The translations under genes and the position numbers were made by a program. DNA of 64,000 bases from Ralstonia condita (GTDB lineage: Bacteria; Pseudomonadota; Gammaproteobacteria; Burkholderiales; Burkholderiaceae): the NCBI RefSeq assembly GCF_958405655.1, contig NZ_CATYWO010000003.1, positions 310,001-374,000 of the forward strand. The letters are read 5' to 3'. Shown here one piece after another: positions 50,973 to 60,642 of the stretch. The notes beneath the pieces are model-generated. The model was not told the origin of the DNA, searched no databases, and saw only the letters and a program-made list of their open reading frames with translations. Each line of letters begins with the position of its first letter. The first letter of the stretch is position 1.

Positions 50973-53270
50973 ATGACCATTGCCCCCGTCGACGTCGTTG
51001 CGCCCCGCTCCGAGGTGTCGGCCGTCATCGCTCGGGTCGTGATCGACACGCCGCTCGACGCCGTGTTCGATTACCGCTGCATGCAGCCGGTGCTGCCTGG
51101 GCAACTGGTGGTCGTGCCGTTCGGCAATCGTCGCGTGGTGGCGCTGGTGGTGGAAACCGCCACCGCGACCGACGTCCCGCAGGACAAGCTGCGTGAAATC
51201 GAGCGCGTGCTCGACTGGGTGCCGCCGCTCGATGCCGAGTGGCAAGCATTGGCCGCGTTCGCTGCGGGCTATTACCATCGCGCCCTCGGCGAGGTGACGC
51301 TGCCGGCGCTCCCGCCGCTGTGGCGCACGCCCGCCAGTTGGGACAATCTTGCGCGCCACGCCACCGAAACCGTCTACGTCATGCGGGATTCGGCCCGCGC
51401 CGCGCTGCTCGACAGCGTGCCCAAGCGAGCCGCAGGCGCCATGCGCCTCGCGGAAGCGTTGACCGGGGACGGTGAGCTTTCCACCCATGCGGCCGTCGCC
51501 CTGCATGGGCAAGCCGTGGCAAAGCTGCGCGACTGGGCCGCGCTCGGCTGGGTGCGGCCGGACTTGCGGCCGAAAGCGCTGTTGCCGCAACCGCTCGAAT
51601 TGCCTGCGCCTTCGGTCGCACCCGCCCTGAACGACGAACAGGCTGCCGCCGTGGCCGCCATTGCCCAAGCTGGCGCGGCTGGCACATTCAGCCCGTTCCT
51701 TCTGTACGGCGTCACCGGCAGCGGCAAGACCGAGGTCTACCTGCACGCCATCGCCGATGCCCTGGCGCGCGACCCGGCCGCACAGGTTCTGATGCTGGTG
51801 CCCGAGATCAACCTGACGCCGCAACTGGAAGCGCGCATCGCCGCACGTTTTCCCGGCGTGCCGATGGCGGCGCTGCACAGCGGCCTGGCCGAGCAGCCGC
51901 GTGCGCTGAACTGGCTGGCCGCGCATCGCGGCGAGGCCCGCATCGTGCTCGGTACGCGGCTGGCGATGCTGGCGTCGCTGCCCAACCTCGCGCTCATCCT
52001 CGTCGACGAGGAACACGACACCTCCTACAAGCAGCAGGAGGGGCTGCGCTATTCCGCGCGTGACCTGGCGCTATGGCGTGCCAAGCAGCGGAACATCCCT
52101 GTCGTGCTGGGCTCGGCCACGCCGTCGCTGGAAACCTGGTGGCGCGCGGAACAGGGCACCACCACGCGCCTGACGCTGTCGCAGCGCGCACAGGCGGAAG
52201 CGGTCCTGCCGCGCGTGTCGCTCATCGACCTCACCCTGGAACGCCGCAGTGGACGCGAGATTCGCGATGGGCTGTCCAAACCGCTCGTCGATGCGATTGC
52301 CGATCGTCTGGCGCGTGGCGAACAAAGCCTGCTGTTCCTCAACCGCCGCGGCTACGCGCCCGTGCTGTCCTGCGACGCGTGCGGTTGGCTGTCGGGTTGC
52401 CCGCGTTGCTCGGCGTACCTGGTGCTGCACAAGCCCGAGCGGCGCCTGCGCTGTCACCACTGCGGGTACGAATCCCGCATCCCCCATCACTGCCCCGACT
52501 GCGGCAACGTTGATATCGCCCCGCTCGGGCGCGGCACCCAGCGCATCGAAGAGACGCTTGGCGAACTGTTTCCGCAAGCCCGCGTCGCCCGCATCGACGC
52601 TGATTCCACCCGCCGCAAGGGCAGCGCCGAAGCGCTGTTCGACACCGTGCACGAAGGCAGCGTCGACATCCTGATCGGCACGCAGATGGTCGCCAAGGGG
52701 CATGACTTCCAGCGCGTGACGCTGGTGGGCGTGGTGGCGCCGGACCCCTCGCTGTTCTCACATGACTTTCGCGCCGGCGAGCATCTTTTTGCTTCGCTGA
52801 TGCAGGTGGCGGGCCGTGCCGGCCGGGCCGGGCTGGCCGGCGAGGTGCTGATCCAGACGCGGTATCCGGATGCGCCGGCGCTGCAGGCGCTGGTTCGGCA
52901 CGATTACGGCGGTTTTGCGCGCCAGTTGCTGCGGGAACGCAAGCAAGCCGGTTTGCCGCCGTTTGCGTATCAGGCGTTGCTCACTGCCGAGCACAAGGAG
53001 GTGGCGCGGGCGCTGGAATTCTTGGGGGCTGCGCGTTCGGCTGGTGAAGCCTTGGCAGCTGAATTGGGTGCGCCGGTGTTTCTGCATGATCCGGTGCCGA
53101 TGACGATGGTGCGCTTGGCCAACCGGGAGCGGGCACAGTTGCTGGTGGAATCGGCGTCTCGGGCGGCTTTACAGAAGCTTTTGACGGCTTGGACTGAGGG
53201 GTTTGCGGGGATCGGCAAGACGGTGAAGGGGGTGCGGTGGCAGTTGGAGATTGATCCTTTGAGGATTTGA
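50973..53270 (+). CDS. priA: Primosomal replication-restart helicase
   Basis: PriA DEAD-like 3'-5' DNA helicase of 765 residues that reloads the replisome at stalled forks. Walker A is GVTGSGKTEVYL (about residue 246), the DEAH-type Walker B is LVDEEHDTSYKQ (about 344), and the zinc domain has four CxxC-type pairs (SCDACGWLSGCPRCSA, CHHCGYES and CPDCGNVD, from about 465). The C-terminal helicase motif QMVAKGHDFQ is intact. The ATG at 50973 follows GCTTCGC; the frame is open 29 codons upstream. Confidence 0.94.
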   Translation: MTIAPVDVVAPRSEVSAVIARVVIDTPLDAVFDYRCMQPVLPGQLVVVPFGNRRVVALVVETATATDVPQDKLREIERVLDWVPPLDAEWQALAAFAAGYYHRALGEVTLPALPPLWRTPASWDNLARHATETVYVMRDSARAALLDSVPKRAAGAMRLAEALTGDGELSTHAAVALHGQAVAKLRDWAALGWVRPDLRPKALLPQPLELPAPSVAPALNDEQAAAVAAIAQAGAAGTFSPFLLYGVTGSGKTEVYLHAIADALARDPAAQVLMLVPEINLTPQLEARIAARFPGVPMAALHSGLAEQPRALNWLAAHRGEARIVLGTRLAMLASLPNLALILVDEEHDTSYKQQEGLRYSARDLALWRAKQRNIPVVLGSATPSLETWWRAEQGTTTRLTLSQRAQAEAVLPRVSLIDLTLERRSGREIRDGLSKPLVDAIADRLARGEQSLLFLNRRGYAPVLSCDACGWLSGCPRCSAYLVLHKPERRLRCHHCGYESRIPHHCPDCGNVDIAPLGRGTQRIEETLGELFPQARVARIDADSTRRKGSAEALFDTVHEGSVDILIGTQMVAKGHDFQRVTLVGVVAPDPSLFSHDFRAGEHLFASLMQVAGRAGRAGLAGEVLIQTRYPDAPALQALVRHDYGGFARQLLRERKQAGLPPFAYQALLTAEHKEVARALEFLGAARSAGEALAAELGAPVFLHDPVPMTMVRLANRERAQLLVESASRAALQKLLTAWTEGFAGIGKTVKGVRWQLEIDPLRI

Positions 53271-53275
53271 GGCTT

Positions 53276-53795
53276 GGTGGTCCATTCCTCTTTCGTTCCC
53301 TGCCGGGACCGACTCACTTTTCTTTGTCTTGCCAAAGAAAAGTAAGCAAAAGAAAGGCGCGCCCGAGATGGCGAAAGACTCCTTGAATTTGTGTGACCGT
53401 GCGGGGAAGGAGGCAAACTCGCTGCGCTCAGACAAGCCTCCTTCCTTATCCGCCCGCTCACAAAAATTCAAGGCGCCATCAAGGGCTCAACGTCAAAAGC
53501 AAAAGGCCAACCCGTCGTGAGGTTGGCCTTGTCGTTTGGGCTGGCGCCCAGAGGGTGTAGCTTTTGTCTTTGGACTTTCCCTGCCCTAGATGGCGCCTTG
53601 AATTTCTGTTGCAGGGAGGAAAAAGGAAGGGAAACTGTCTGAGCGAAGCGAGTTTTTCCCTTCCCCTCCCTGCGACATAAATTCAAGGAGTCTTTCGCCA
53701 TCTCGGGCGCGCCTTTCTTTGCTTACTTTCTTTGGCAAGACAAAGAAAGTGAGTCAGCCCCGGCAGGGGATGAAACAGGGGATGCACCAAAAAAA
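53276..53795. repeat. Head-to-head pair of structured repeat units
   Basis: An imperfect inverted repeat of about 520 bases between priA and putA. Each arm (about 53276-53486 and 53583-53795) has the same parts. The outer head reads CCCTGCCGGG then GACTCAC. A perfect small hairpin follows (arms 53316-53326/53333-53343 left, 53725-53734/53741-53750 right). Then come a shared spacer GGCGCGCCCGAGATGGCG and a 93-base hairpin unit (53381-53473 and 53596-53688). The middle stems differ in sequence but still pair. The 96-base centre has a further 9-base-pair hairpin. Reading frames in both arms give similar short peptides that I judge spurious. Confidence 0.85.
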
Positions 53796-53893
53796 ACCCG
53801 GAGCCAAGACAAAAAAAGACGTCCAAAAAGCCCCCATCACCCTCTGCGGTTGCACCCCAATCTACCCATTTCGAACCAAGGGGTTTCACTAGG

Positions 53894-53923
53894 TTGCACC
53901 TCCAAGACCGCCGGGCGTATGAT
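53894..53923 (+). promoter_or_regulatory. Putative putA promoter
   Basis: The -35 TTGCAC and -10 TATGAT are separated by 18 bases, about 55 bases before the putA start. PutA itself usually represses its own gene when not membrane-bound. Confidence 0.6.
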
Positions 53924-53978
53924 CCGCCCAATTTGCCGGCCACAAGCCAGGCAATGGCAGCTCTGGATAGGAACCCAC

Positions 53979-56900
53979 ATGGCTACAACCACCCTCGGGG
54001 TCAAGCTGGACGATGCTTCGCGTGAACGCCTCAAGCGCGTTGCGCAGTCCATTGACCGCACGCCGCACTGGCTGATCAAGCAGGCGATCTTCACGTATCT
54101 GGATCAAGTGGAGCGGGGGCAGCTGCCAACTGATGCAAACGGCCCGGTGGCGGATGGCCTCCCGTCCGCCGCCGCAGCCGTCTCGGACGTGCACGAGGGT
54201 GATGAACCTGCGGTGCAACCGTTTCTCGAATTCGCACAGAGCGTGCAACCGCAGTCGGTCTTGCGCGCTGCCATCACGGCCGCCTACCGCCGGCCCGAAA
54301 CCGAAGCCATTCCGATGCTGCTGGAGCAGGCTCGCCTGCCGGGCGCGCTCGCCTCGGAAGCCAAGCAGCTCGCCCGCGATCTGGCCGGCAAGCTGCGCAC
54401 GCAAAAGGTCGGCACCGGCCGCGAAGGCCTGGTGCAGGGCCTGATCCAAGAATTTTCCTTGTCGAGCCAGGAAGGCGTGGCGCTGATGTGCCTGGCCGAG
54501 GCACTGCTGCGCATTCCCGACAAGGCCACGCGCGACGCGCTCATCCGCGACAAGATCAGCAACGGCAACTGGTATTCGCATGTCGGCCAGAGCCCGTCGC
54601 TGTTCGTGAACGCTGCCACCTGGGGCCTGCTGCTCACGGGCAAGCTGGTTGCCACGCACAACGAAGCAGGGTTGTCGAAGGCGCTCACGCGCATCATCGG
54701 GAAGAGCGGTGAGCCGCTCATCCGCAAGGGCGTGGACATGGCGATGCGCCTGATGGGCGAGCAGTTCGTCACCGGCGAAACCATTTCCGAAGCGCTGGCC
54801 AACGCGCGCAAGTTCGAGGCCGAGGGCTTCCGCTATTCCTACGACATGCTCGGCGAGGCCGCGATGACGGAGGAAGACGCCCAGCGCTATCTCGCGTCGT
54901 ACGAGCAGGCCATCCGCGCGATCGGGCAGGCTTCGGGCGGGCGCGGCATCTACGAAGGGCCGGGCATCTCGATCAAGCTGTCGGCGCTGCATCCGCGCTA
55001 CAGCCGCGCGCAGTACGACCGCACGATCAACGAGCTGTATCCGCGCGTGAAGGCGCTGGCGATGCTGGCGCGTGAATACGACATCGGCATCAACATCGAT
55101 GCGGAAGAAGCCGACCGCCTGGAGCTGTCGCTCGATCTGCTGGAGCGCCTGTGCTTTGCGCCTGAGCTTGCCGGCTGGAACGGCATCGGCTTCGTGGTGC
55201 AGGGCTATCAGAAGCGCTGCCCGTTCGTGCTGGACTACATCATCGATCTGGCCCGCCGCAGCAAGCACCGCCTGATGATCCGCCTGGTGAAGGGCGCGTA
55301 CTGGGACAGCGAGGTCAAGCGCGCCCAGGTCGACGGCCTGGAGGGCTATCCGGTCTACACGCGCAAGGTCTACACCGACGTGTCGTACCTGGCCTGCGCC
55401 CGCAAGCTGCTGGCCGCGCCGGAAGCGATCTTCCCGCAGTTCGCCACGCACAATGCACACACACTGGCGGCCATTTATCACATGGCCGGCCAGAACTATT
55501 ACCCCGGCCAATACGAATTCCAGTGCCTGCACGGCATGGGCGAACCGCTGTACGAACAGGTCGTGGGCAACAAGCCGGGCAAGCTGAACCGCCCGTGCCG
55601 CATCTACGCGCCGGTCGGCACGCACGAAACGCTGCTGGCCTACCTCGTGCGCCGCCTGCTGGAAAACGGCGCCAATACCTCGTTCGTGAACCGCATTGCG
55701 GACGAGTCGATTCCGCTGGACGACCTCGTCGCCGATCCGGTGGCGGTGGTGGAAAAGATGCACGCCGATGAAGGGACGCTCGGCCTGCCGCATCCGAAGA
55801 TTCCGCTGCCGCGCCACCTCTACGGTGACGTGCGCGCCAACTCGTCGGGCATCGACCTGGCGAACGAGCAGCGCCTGGCGTCGTTGTCGTCCGCTCTTCT
55901 TGCGGGCACGAGCACGGTCTGGAACGCCGAGCCGACCATTGGCGATGCGCCTTACGCAGGCGGCACACCGCAACCGGTGCGCAATCCGTCGGACCTGCGC
56001 GATATCGTCGGCCATGTGACGGAAGCCACCGAAGCCGACGTGGATGCCGCCCTGTCGGCCGCCGCCGCCGCCGCCCCGATCTGGCAAGCCACGCCGCCGG
56101 AAGCGCGCGCCGCGTTGCTCGATCGCGCCGCCGACCTGATGGAAGGCGAGATGCAGCACCTGATGGGGCTGATCATCCGCGAGGCGGGCAAGACGCTGTC
56201 CAACGCGATTGCCGAAGTGCGCGAGGCAGTCGACTTTCTGCGTTACTACGCGGCGCAGGTGCGCGGTGGGTTCTCCAACGACACGCACCGCCCGTTGGGC
56301 CCCGTGGTCTGCATCAGCCCGTGGAACTTCCCGCTGGCGATCTTCACCGGCCAGGTCAGCGCCGCGCTGGCCGCCGGCAACCCGGTGTTGGCCAAGCCCG
56401 CTGAACAGACCCCGTTGATTGCGGCCCAGGCTGTGCGCATTCTGCGCGAAGCCGGCGTGCCGGCCGGTGCCGTGCAACTGCTGCCGGGCCGCGGCGAGAC
56501 CGTCGGCGCCGCGCTGGTGAAGGACACGCGCACCAAGGGCGTGATGTTCACCGGCTCGACCGAAGTCGCGCGCATTCTGCAGCGCACGCTGGCCGGCCGC
56601 CTGGATGCCAACGGCGCGCCGATCCCCCTGATTGCCGAGACTGGCGGTCAGAACGCGATGATTGTCGATTCGTCCGCGCTGGCCGAGCAGGTGGTGGCGG
56701 ATGTGCTGTCGTCTGCGTTTGATTCGGCAGGCCAGCGTTGCTCGGCGCTGCGCGTGCTGTGCCTGCAGGATGACGTTGCCGACCGCGTGCTCGCGATGCT
56801 CAAGGGCGGCATGGCCGAGCTGGCAATGGGCAATCCGGATCGCCTTGCCACGGACGTTGGCCCGGTGATCGACGCCGAAGCCCGCGACAACATCGTCGGC

Positions 56901-57950
56901 CACATCGAAGCGATGCGCGCCAAGGGCCGCCGCGTGCATCAGGCGCCTGTGCCGGCTGCATGCGCGCACGGTACCTTCGTGCCGCCGACGGTGATCGAAC
57001 TCGACAGCCTGTCGGACCTGACGCGCGAGATCTTCGGCCCCGTGCTGCACGTGGTTCGCTGGAAACGCACGGCAGACAACGCCGGCCTGACCAAGCTGAT
57101 CGAGCAGATCAACGGCACGGGCTACGGCCTGACGCTGGGCATCCACACGCGCATCGACGAGACCATCGCGCACGTGGTGGACCGCGCGCACGTCGGCAAC
57201 CTGTATGTGAACCGCAATATCGTCGGCGCGGTGGTGGGCGTGCAGCCGTTCGGCGGCGAAGGCCTGTCGGGCACGGGCCCGAAGGCTGGCGGCCCGCTGT
57301 ATCTGCTGCGTTTGCTCTCGACGTGCCCGCAGGACGGCATGCGCACCGCGCTGCAACTGACCGCAGGTGCCGGTACGGACATCGATACCGATGCGCGCCG
57401 CGCGCTGCTGGCGCCATTCGATGCACTGACGGACTGGGCGCGCAAGCAGGCGCCTGAGCTGGCATCGCTGTGCGAACGCCTGGCTGCGGCGTCTGCCACG
57501 GGCGCCACGGCCACGCTGCCGGGCCCGACGGGCGAGCGCAACACCTACACGCTGCTGCCGCGCGAAGCGGTGCTGTGCGTGGCGGCCGATCCGGCGGACT
57601 GGCTGCGCCAGTTGGCGGCGATTCTGGCCGTTGGCAGCGTGGCCGTTGTGCAGGAAAACCCTGCCATCGAAGCGGTACTTCGGGGCCTGCCGGCGGCAGT
57701 ACAATCGCGCGTCCGCGTGGTCGGGTCGACCGACGAAGCGGCGTTTGATGCGGTGCTGCACCACGGCGATTCGGACCATCTGCGCGCCATCTGCGAAGGA
57801 CTGGCACGACGTGCCGGCCCGATCGTGGGCGTGCAAGGCCTGCCGCATGGCGGGGAGGGGCTGGCGCTGGAGCGCCTGCTGATCGAGCGTTCGCTGTCGG
57901 TCAATACGGCCGCGGCGGGTGGCAACGCCAGCCTGATGACCATCGGCTGA
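53979..57950 (+). CDS. putA: Trifunctional proline dehydrogenase / P5C dehydrogenase / repressor
   Basis: PutA of 1323 residues oxidises proline to glutamate. The N-terminal ribbon-helix-helix (TTLGVKLDDASRERLKRVAQSIDRTPHWLIKQAIF) makes it a DNA-binding autorepressor. The FAD-dependent proline dehydrogenase barrel follows (about 180-560: YEGPGISIKLSALHPRYS, NIDAEEADRLELSLDLLE, LVKGAYWDSEVKRAQ). The aldehyde dehydrogenase domain has FTGSTEVARILQR and nucleophile C921 in SAGQRCSALR. The length matches E. coli PutA. The ATG at 53979 fits the RHH start; a longer frame upstream is rejected. It is an inner-membrane-associated enzyme. Confidence 0.96.
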   Translation: MATTTLGVKLDDASRERLKRVAQSIDRTPHWLIKQAIFTYLDQVERGQLPTDANGPVADGLPSAAAAVSDVHEGDEPAVQPFLEFAQSVQPQSVLRAAITAAYRRPETEAIPMLLEQARLPGALASEAKQLARDLAGKLRTQKVGTGREGLVQGLIQEFSLSSQEGVALMCLAEALLRIPDKATRDALIRDKISNGNWYSHVGQSPSLFVNAATWGLLLTGKLVATHNEAGLSKALTRIIGKSGEPLIRKGVDMAMRLMGEQFVTGETISEALANARKFEAEGFRYSYDMLGEAAMTEEDAQRYLASYEQAIRAIGQASGGRGIYEGPGISIKLSALHPRYSRAQYDRTINELYPRVKALAMLAREYDIGINIDAEEADRLELSLDLLERLCFAPELAGWNGIGFVVQGYQKRCPFVLDYIIDLARRSKHRLMIRLVKGAYWDSEVKRAQVDGLEGYPVYTRKVYTDVSYLACARKLLAAPEAIFPQFATHNAHTLAAIYHMAGQNYYPGQYEFQCLHGMGEPLYEQVVGNKPGKLNRPCRIYAPVGTHETLLAYLVRRLLENGANTSFVNRIADESIPLDDLVADPVAVVEKMHADEGTLGLPHPKIPLPRHLYGDVRANSSGIDLANEQRLASLSSALLAGTSTVWNAEPTIGDAPYAGGTPQPVRNPSDLRDIVGHVTEATEADVDAALSAAAAAAPIWQATPPEARAALLDRAADLMEGEMQHLMGLIIREAGKTLSNAIAEVREAVDFLRYYAAQVRGGFSNDTHRPLGPVVCISPWNFPLAIFTGQVSAALAAGNPVLAKPAEQTPLIAAQAVRILREAGVPAGAVQLLPGRGETVGAALVKDTRTKGVMFTGSTEVARILQRTLAGRLDANGAPIPLIAETGGQNAMIVDSSALAEQVVADVLSSAFDSAGQRCSALRVLCLQDDVADRVLAMLKGGMAELAMGNPDRLATDVGPVIDAEARDNIVGHIEAMRAKGRRVHQAPVPAACAHGTFVPPTVIELDSLSDLTREIFGPVLHVVRWKRTADNAGLTKLIEQINGTGYGLTLGIHTRIDETIAHVVDRAHVGNLYVNRNIVGAVVGVQPFGGEGLSGTGPKAGGPLYLLRLLSTCPQDGMRTALQLTAGAGTDIDTDARRALLAPFDALTDWARKQAPELASLCERLAAASATGATATLPGPTGERNTYTLLPREAVLCVAADPADWLRQLAAILAVGSVAVVQENPAIEAVLRGLPAAVQSRVRVVGSTDEAAFDAVLHHGDSDHLRAICEGLARRAGPIVGVQGLPHGGEGLALERLLIERSLSVNTAAAGGNASLMTIG

Positions 57951-58080
57951 CGGGGAGCACGAGCAGGATTCGCAGCGCCATCCGCACGACGGGTGCGGAT
58001 GGAGCGCGAAGCGGGAGGAGGGCGACGGTGATCCCGTCGCGCTATTGATCCAAATTGCGTTTGAACTAGGAGACGCACAA

Positions 58081-59214
58081 ATGAAATTGAAGCAACTGTG
58101 TCTGGCCGCCGCCCTGTGCGCGCTGGCGGGTGGGGCATCGGCCCAGGAAGTCATCAAGCTGGGCTACGCCGGCCCGATGACCGGTCCTCAAGCCCAGTAC
58201 GGCAAGGACATGCAGAACGGCCTGACGCTGGCGGTCGAGGAGTTCAACGCCACGCATCCGAAGATCGCCGGCAAGGAAGTCAAGTTCCAGCTGATCTCGG
58301 AAGACGACCAAGCTGACCCGAAGACCGGCACCACCGTCGCACAGAAGCTTGTGGACAGCGGCATCAAGGGCATGCTGGGCCACTTCAACTCGGGTACGAC
58401 CATCCCGGCCTCGCGCATTTACAACAACGCGGGCATCGCAGAAATCGCGATGGCAACGGCACCGGAATACACCAAGCAAGGCTACAAGACGACGTTCCGC
58501 ATGATGACCTCCGACACCCAGCAGGGTTCGGTGGTCGGCACGTACGCCGTCAAGAAGCTGGGCTACAAGAACATCGCCATCGTTGATGACCGCACGGCTT
58601 ACGGCCAAGGTCTGGCAGACGAATTCGAGAAGGCCGCCAAGGCTGCCGGCGCCACCATCGTGCGTCGCGAGTTCACCAACGACAAGGCCAGCGACTTCAA
58701 GTCGATCCTCACGCAGATCAAGTCCAAGAAGCCTGACGCCGTGTTCTACGGCGGCGCGGAAGGCCAATCGGCTCCGCTGGTCAAGCAGATGCGCGAACTG
58801 GGCATGAAGTCGACGCTGATGTCGGGCGAAATGTCCAAGACCGACGACTTCATCAAGCTGGCTGGCGCGCAATCGGCCGAAGGCGTGGTGTGCTCGCTGG
58901 CTGGTCTGCCGCTGGAGCAGATGCCGGGCGGCGCCGCCTACAAGGCCCGCTATGAGAAGCGCTTCGGCACGCCGGTGCAGACGTACTCGCCGTACGCCTA
59001 CGACGGCGCAATGGCCCTGATGCAAGCCATGGTCAAGGCCGGCTCGTCGGACCCGAGCAAGTACCTGCCGATCCTGGCCGCGACCAACATGCAAGGCGTG
59101 ACCGCCAAGCACTACGCCTATGACGAGAAGGGCGACCTGAAGGACGGCGGCATCACCGTCTACAAGGTCACCGGCGGCAAGTGGGCGCCGCTGGAGAGCG
59201 TGGGCGGCAAGTAA
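58081..59214 (+). CDS. Branched-chain amino acid-type ABC substrate-binding protein
   Basis: Periplasmic type I solute-binding protein of 377 residues with a signal peptide (LAAALCALAGGASA, cleavage near 22). The mature part VIKLGYAGPMTGPQAQYGKDMQNGLTLAVEEFN and EDDQADPKTGTTVAQKLVDSGIKGMLGHFNSG is the classic LivK/BraC pattern. The ATG at 58081 follows AGGAG. It is 130 bases after putA on the same strand with no permease or ATPase nearby, so it presumably uses the liv transporter or another distant one; a role in amino-acid uptake linked to proline catabolism is inference. A terminator follows. Confidence 0.9.
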   Translation: MKLKQLCLAAALCALAGGASAQEVIKLGYAGPMTGPQAQYGKDMQNGLTLAVEEFNATHPKIAGKEVKFQLISEDDQADPKTGTTVAQKLVDSGIKGMLGHFNSGTTIPASRIYNNAGIAEIAMATAPEYTKQGYKTTFRMMTSDTQQGSVVGTYAVKKLGYKNIAIVDDRTAYGQGLADEFEKAAKAAGATIVRREFTNDKASDFKSILTQIKSKKPDAVFYGGAEGQSAPLVKQMRELGMKSTLMSGEMSKTDDFIKLAGAQSAEGVVCSLAGLPLEQMPGGAAYKARYEKRFGTPVQTYSPYAYDGAMALMQAMVKAGSSDPSKYLPILAATNMQGVTAKHYAYDEKGDLKDGGITVYKVTGGKWAPLESVGGK

Positions 59215-59247
59215 TCCGCTCGGCTTCGGCCATTCGCAGTACGAAAC

Positions 59248-59269
59248 ACCGCCCTCCGGGGCGGTTTTT
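59248..59269 (+). terminator. Intrinsic terminator after the binding-protein gene
   Basis: ACCGCCC / GGGCGGT seven-base-pair stem, four-base loop and five T residues, 33 bases after the stop. Confidence 0.85.
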
Positions 59270-59412
59270 CTTTGCCCGTCGCGCAGCGTCACATTCGTTG
59301 GATTGTCGTGATCTCCGAAGAAAATATTCGATCTTCAGTTAAATTGCGCGCAAAGCGATCCTATCGCGTGTCAGTGCTTGGCTGACTTTTCCGATTGGGT
59401 GCATCGGGTACC

Positions 59413-60636
59413 ATGTCGGCCATGACAGGACTTCACGATCTCTTCCCCTCGTGGCCGCCCGCACCCAGCGGCCTGTTTTGGATCGGACTGGCGCTGGTTG
59501 GCGCGGCACTGTGCGGCGAGTTCGCGCGCGTGGCGCTGAGGCTGCCACGCATCGTGGGCTATGCGGCGGCCGGGTTGGTGGCGGGCGTGCTAGGCCGTCC
59601 GCTGATCGACGCCGACATGCTCGACCAGACCCATATCCTCATCGAAATGGCGCTCGCACTCGCGCTGTTCGAGCTCGGCCACCGGCTCTCGTTTGAGTGG
59701 CTGCGTGCCAATCGGTGGTTGCTGCTCACCAGCGGCTTCGAGAGCCTGCTGACCTGGGGACTCGTCACCTGGGCGCTGCAGTTGGCTGGCGTAGCCGCGC
59801 CGGTTGCGGTGGCCGCAGGCGCGATCGCCGTGGCCACATCGCCCACGGTGCTCCTGCAGCTGAAGAATGAACTGCGCGCTGAAGGCCAGGTGACGGAGCG
59901 GCTGCTTTCGCTGGGCGCGCTCAACAGCATCTATGCCAGCGTGCTGGTGCCGCTGACCGCCGGCTGGCTGCATAGCGAGTACGGCCACTGGGGCGCCGCC
60001 CTGATCCACCCGCTGTACCTGCTGGCCGGCTCCGTGCTTCTGGCCTGGGTGGCCGGCAAAGTCGGTCACGCGCTCTACCACCGCATGGCGGGCGATGACC
60101 ACTACGCGTTTCTCGTGCTGGTGGGCCTCGTGCTGTTTTCGCTGGCGATGGCCAAGCTGCTCAAGCTCTCGGTGCCGCTCACACTGCTGCTGGCCGGGGT
60201 GGTTTTCAAGCATCAGGATGCGCACCCGCGCGTGTGGCCGTCGCATTTCGGTAGTGCGGGCAGCATCCTGATCGTCGTGATGATCGTGTCGCTCGGTCTG
60301 CCGCTCAAGGCATCGGACTGGATGATCGGCGGCCTTGCAGCTGTGGTGCTGGTGCTGGCGCGCTTTGTCGCCAAGCTGGCCGGCACAGCGGCGCTGGGTT
60401 CGTTCTCGGGATTGTCGATGCGCCAGAGCGTGGCGCTGGGCCTGGCGCTCGGGCCGATGTCGGGATTGTCATGGTTGCTGATGCACGATACGGCAGCGTT
60501 GTATCCGCAAACCGGCGGGCCGCTCGCCGCCATCATCCTCTGCACGCTGGCGATCCAGCAGATCGTCGCCCCGATCCTGACCGCGCGTTCGCTGCGTTGG
60601 GCCGGTGAGGTGCGACAAGATGAAGGGAGGCGATAG
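59413..60636 (+). CDS. Kef-type cation:proton antiporter family membrane protein
   Basis: Integral membrane protein of 407 residues with about eleven to twelve hydrophobic segments and no C-terminal TrkA-N domain. The first helices (LPRIVGYAAAGLVAGVLGRPL) and the FELGHRLSFEWLRANRW stretch fit the CPA2/KefB-type Na_H_Exchanger family. The ATG at 59413 is used; another lies at 59422. It ends 6 bases before the YbdK gene, suggesting one transcript. The ion is not determined. Confidence 0.85.
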   Translation: MSAMTGLHDLFPSWPPAPSGLFWIGLALVGAALCGEFARVALRLPRIVGYAAAGLVAGVLGRPLIDADMLDQTHILIEMALALALFELGHRLSFEWLRANRWLLLTSGFESLLTWGLVTWALQLAGVAAPVAVAAGAIAVATSPTVLLQLKNELRAEGQVTERLLSLGALNSIYASVLVPLTAGWLHSEYGHWGAALIHPLYLLAGSVLLAWVAGKVGHALYHRMAGDDHYAFLVLVGLVLFSLAMAKLLKLSVPLTLLLAGVVFKHQDAHPRVWPSHFGSAGSILIVVMIVSLGLPLKASDWMIGGLAAVVLVLARFVAKLAGTAALGSFSGLSMRQSVALGLALGPMSGLSWLLMHDTAALYPQTGGPLAAIILCTLAIQQIVAPILTARSLRWAGEVRQDEGRR

Positions 60637-60642
60637 GCCAAT

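Noticed and set aside
53329..53701. Two short frames in the repeat arms (53329-53520 plus, 53468-53701 minus) that give similar peptides beginning MAKDSLNLC
   Set aside because: They are similar only because they lie in copies of the same inverted repeat; no ribosome site and low-complexity Lys/Ser/Arg content.
53889..58157. Open frame of over 1400 codons on the minus strand across putA
   Set aside because: Shadow of a high-GC coding sequence: it is rich in Arg, Ala, Gly and His, has no domain, and the plus strand encodes complete PutA.
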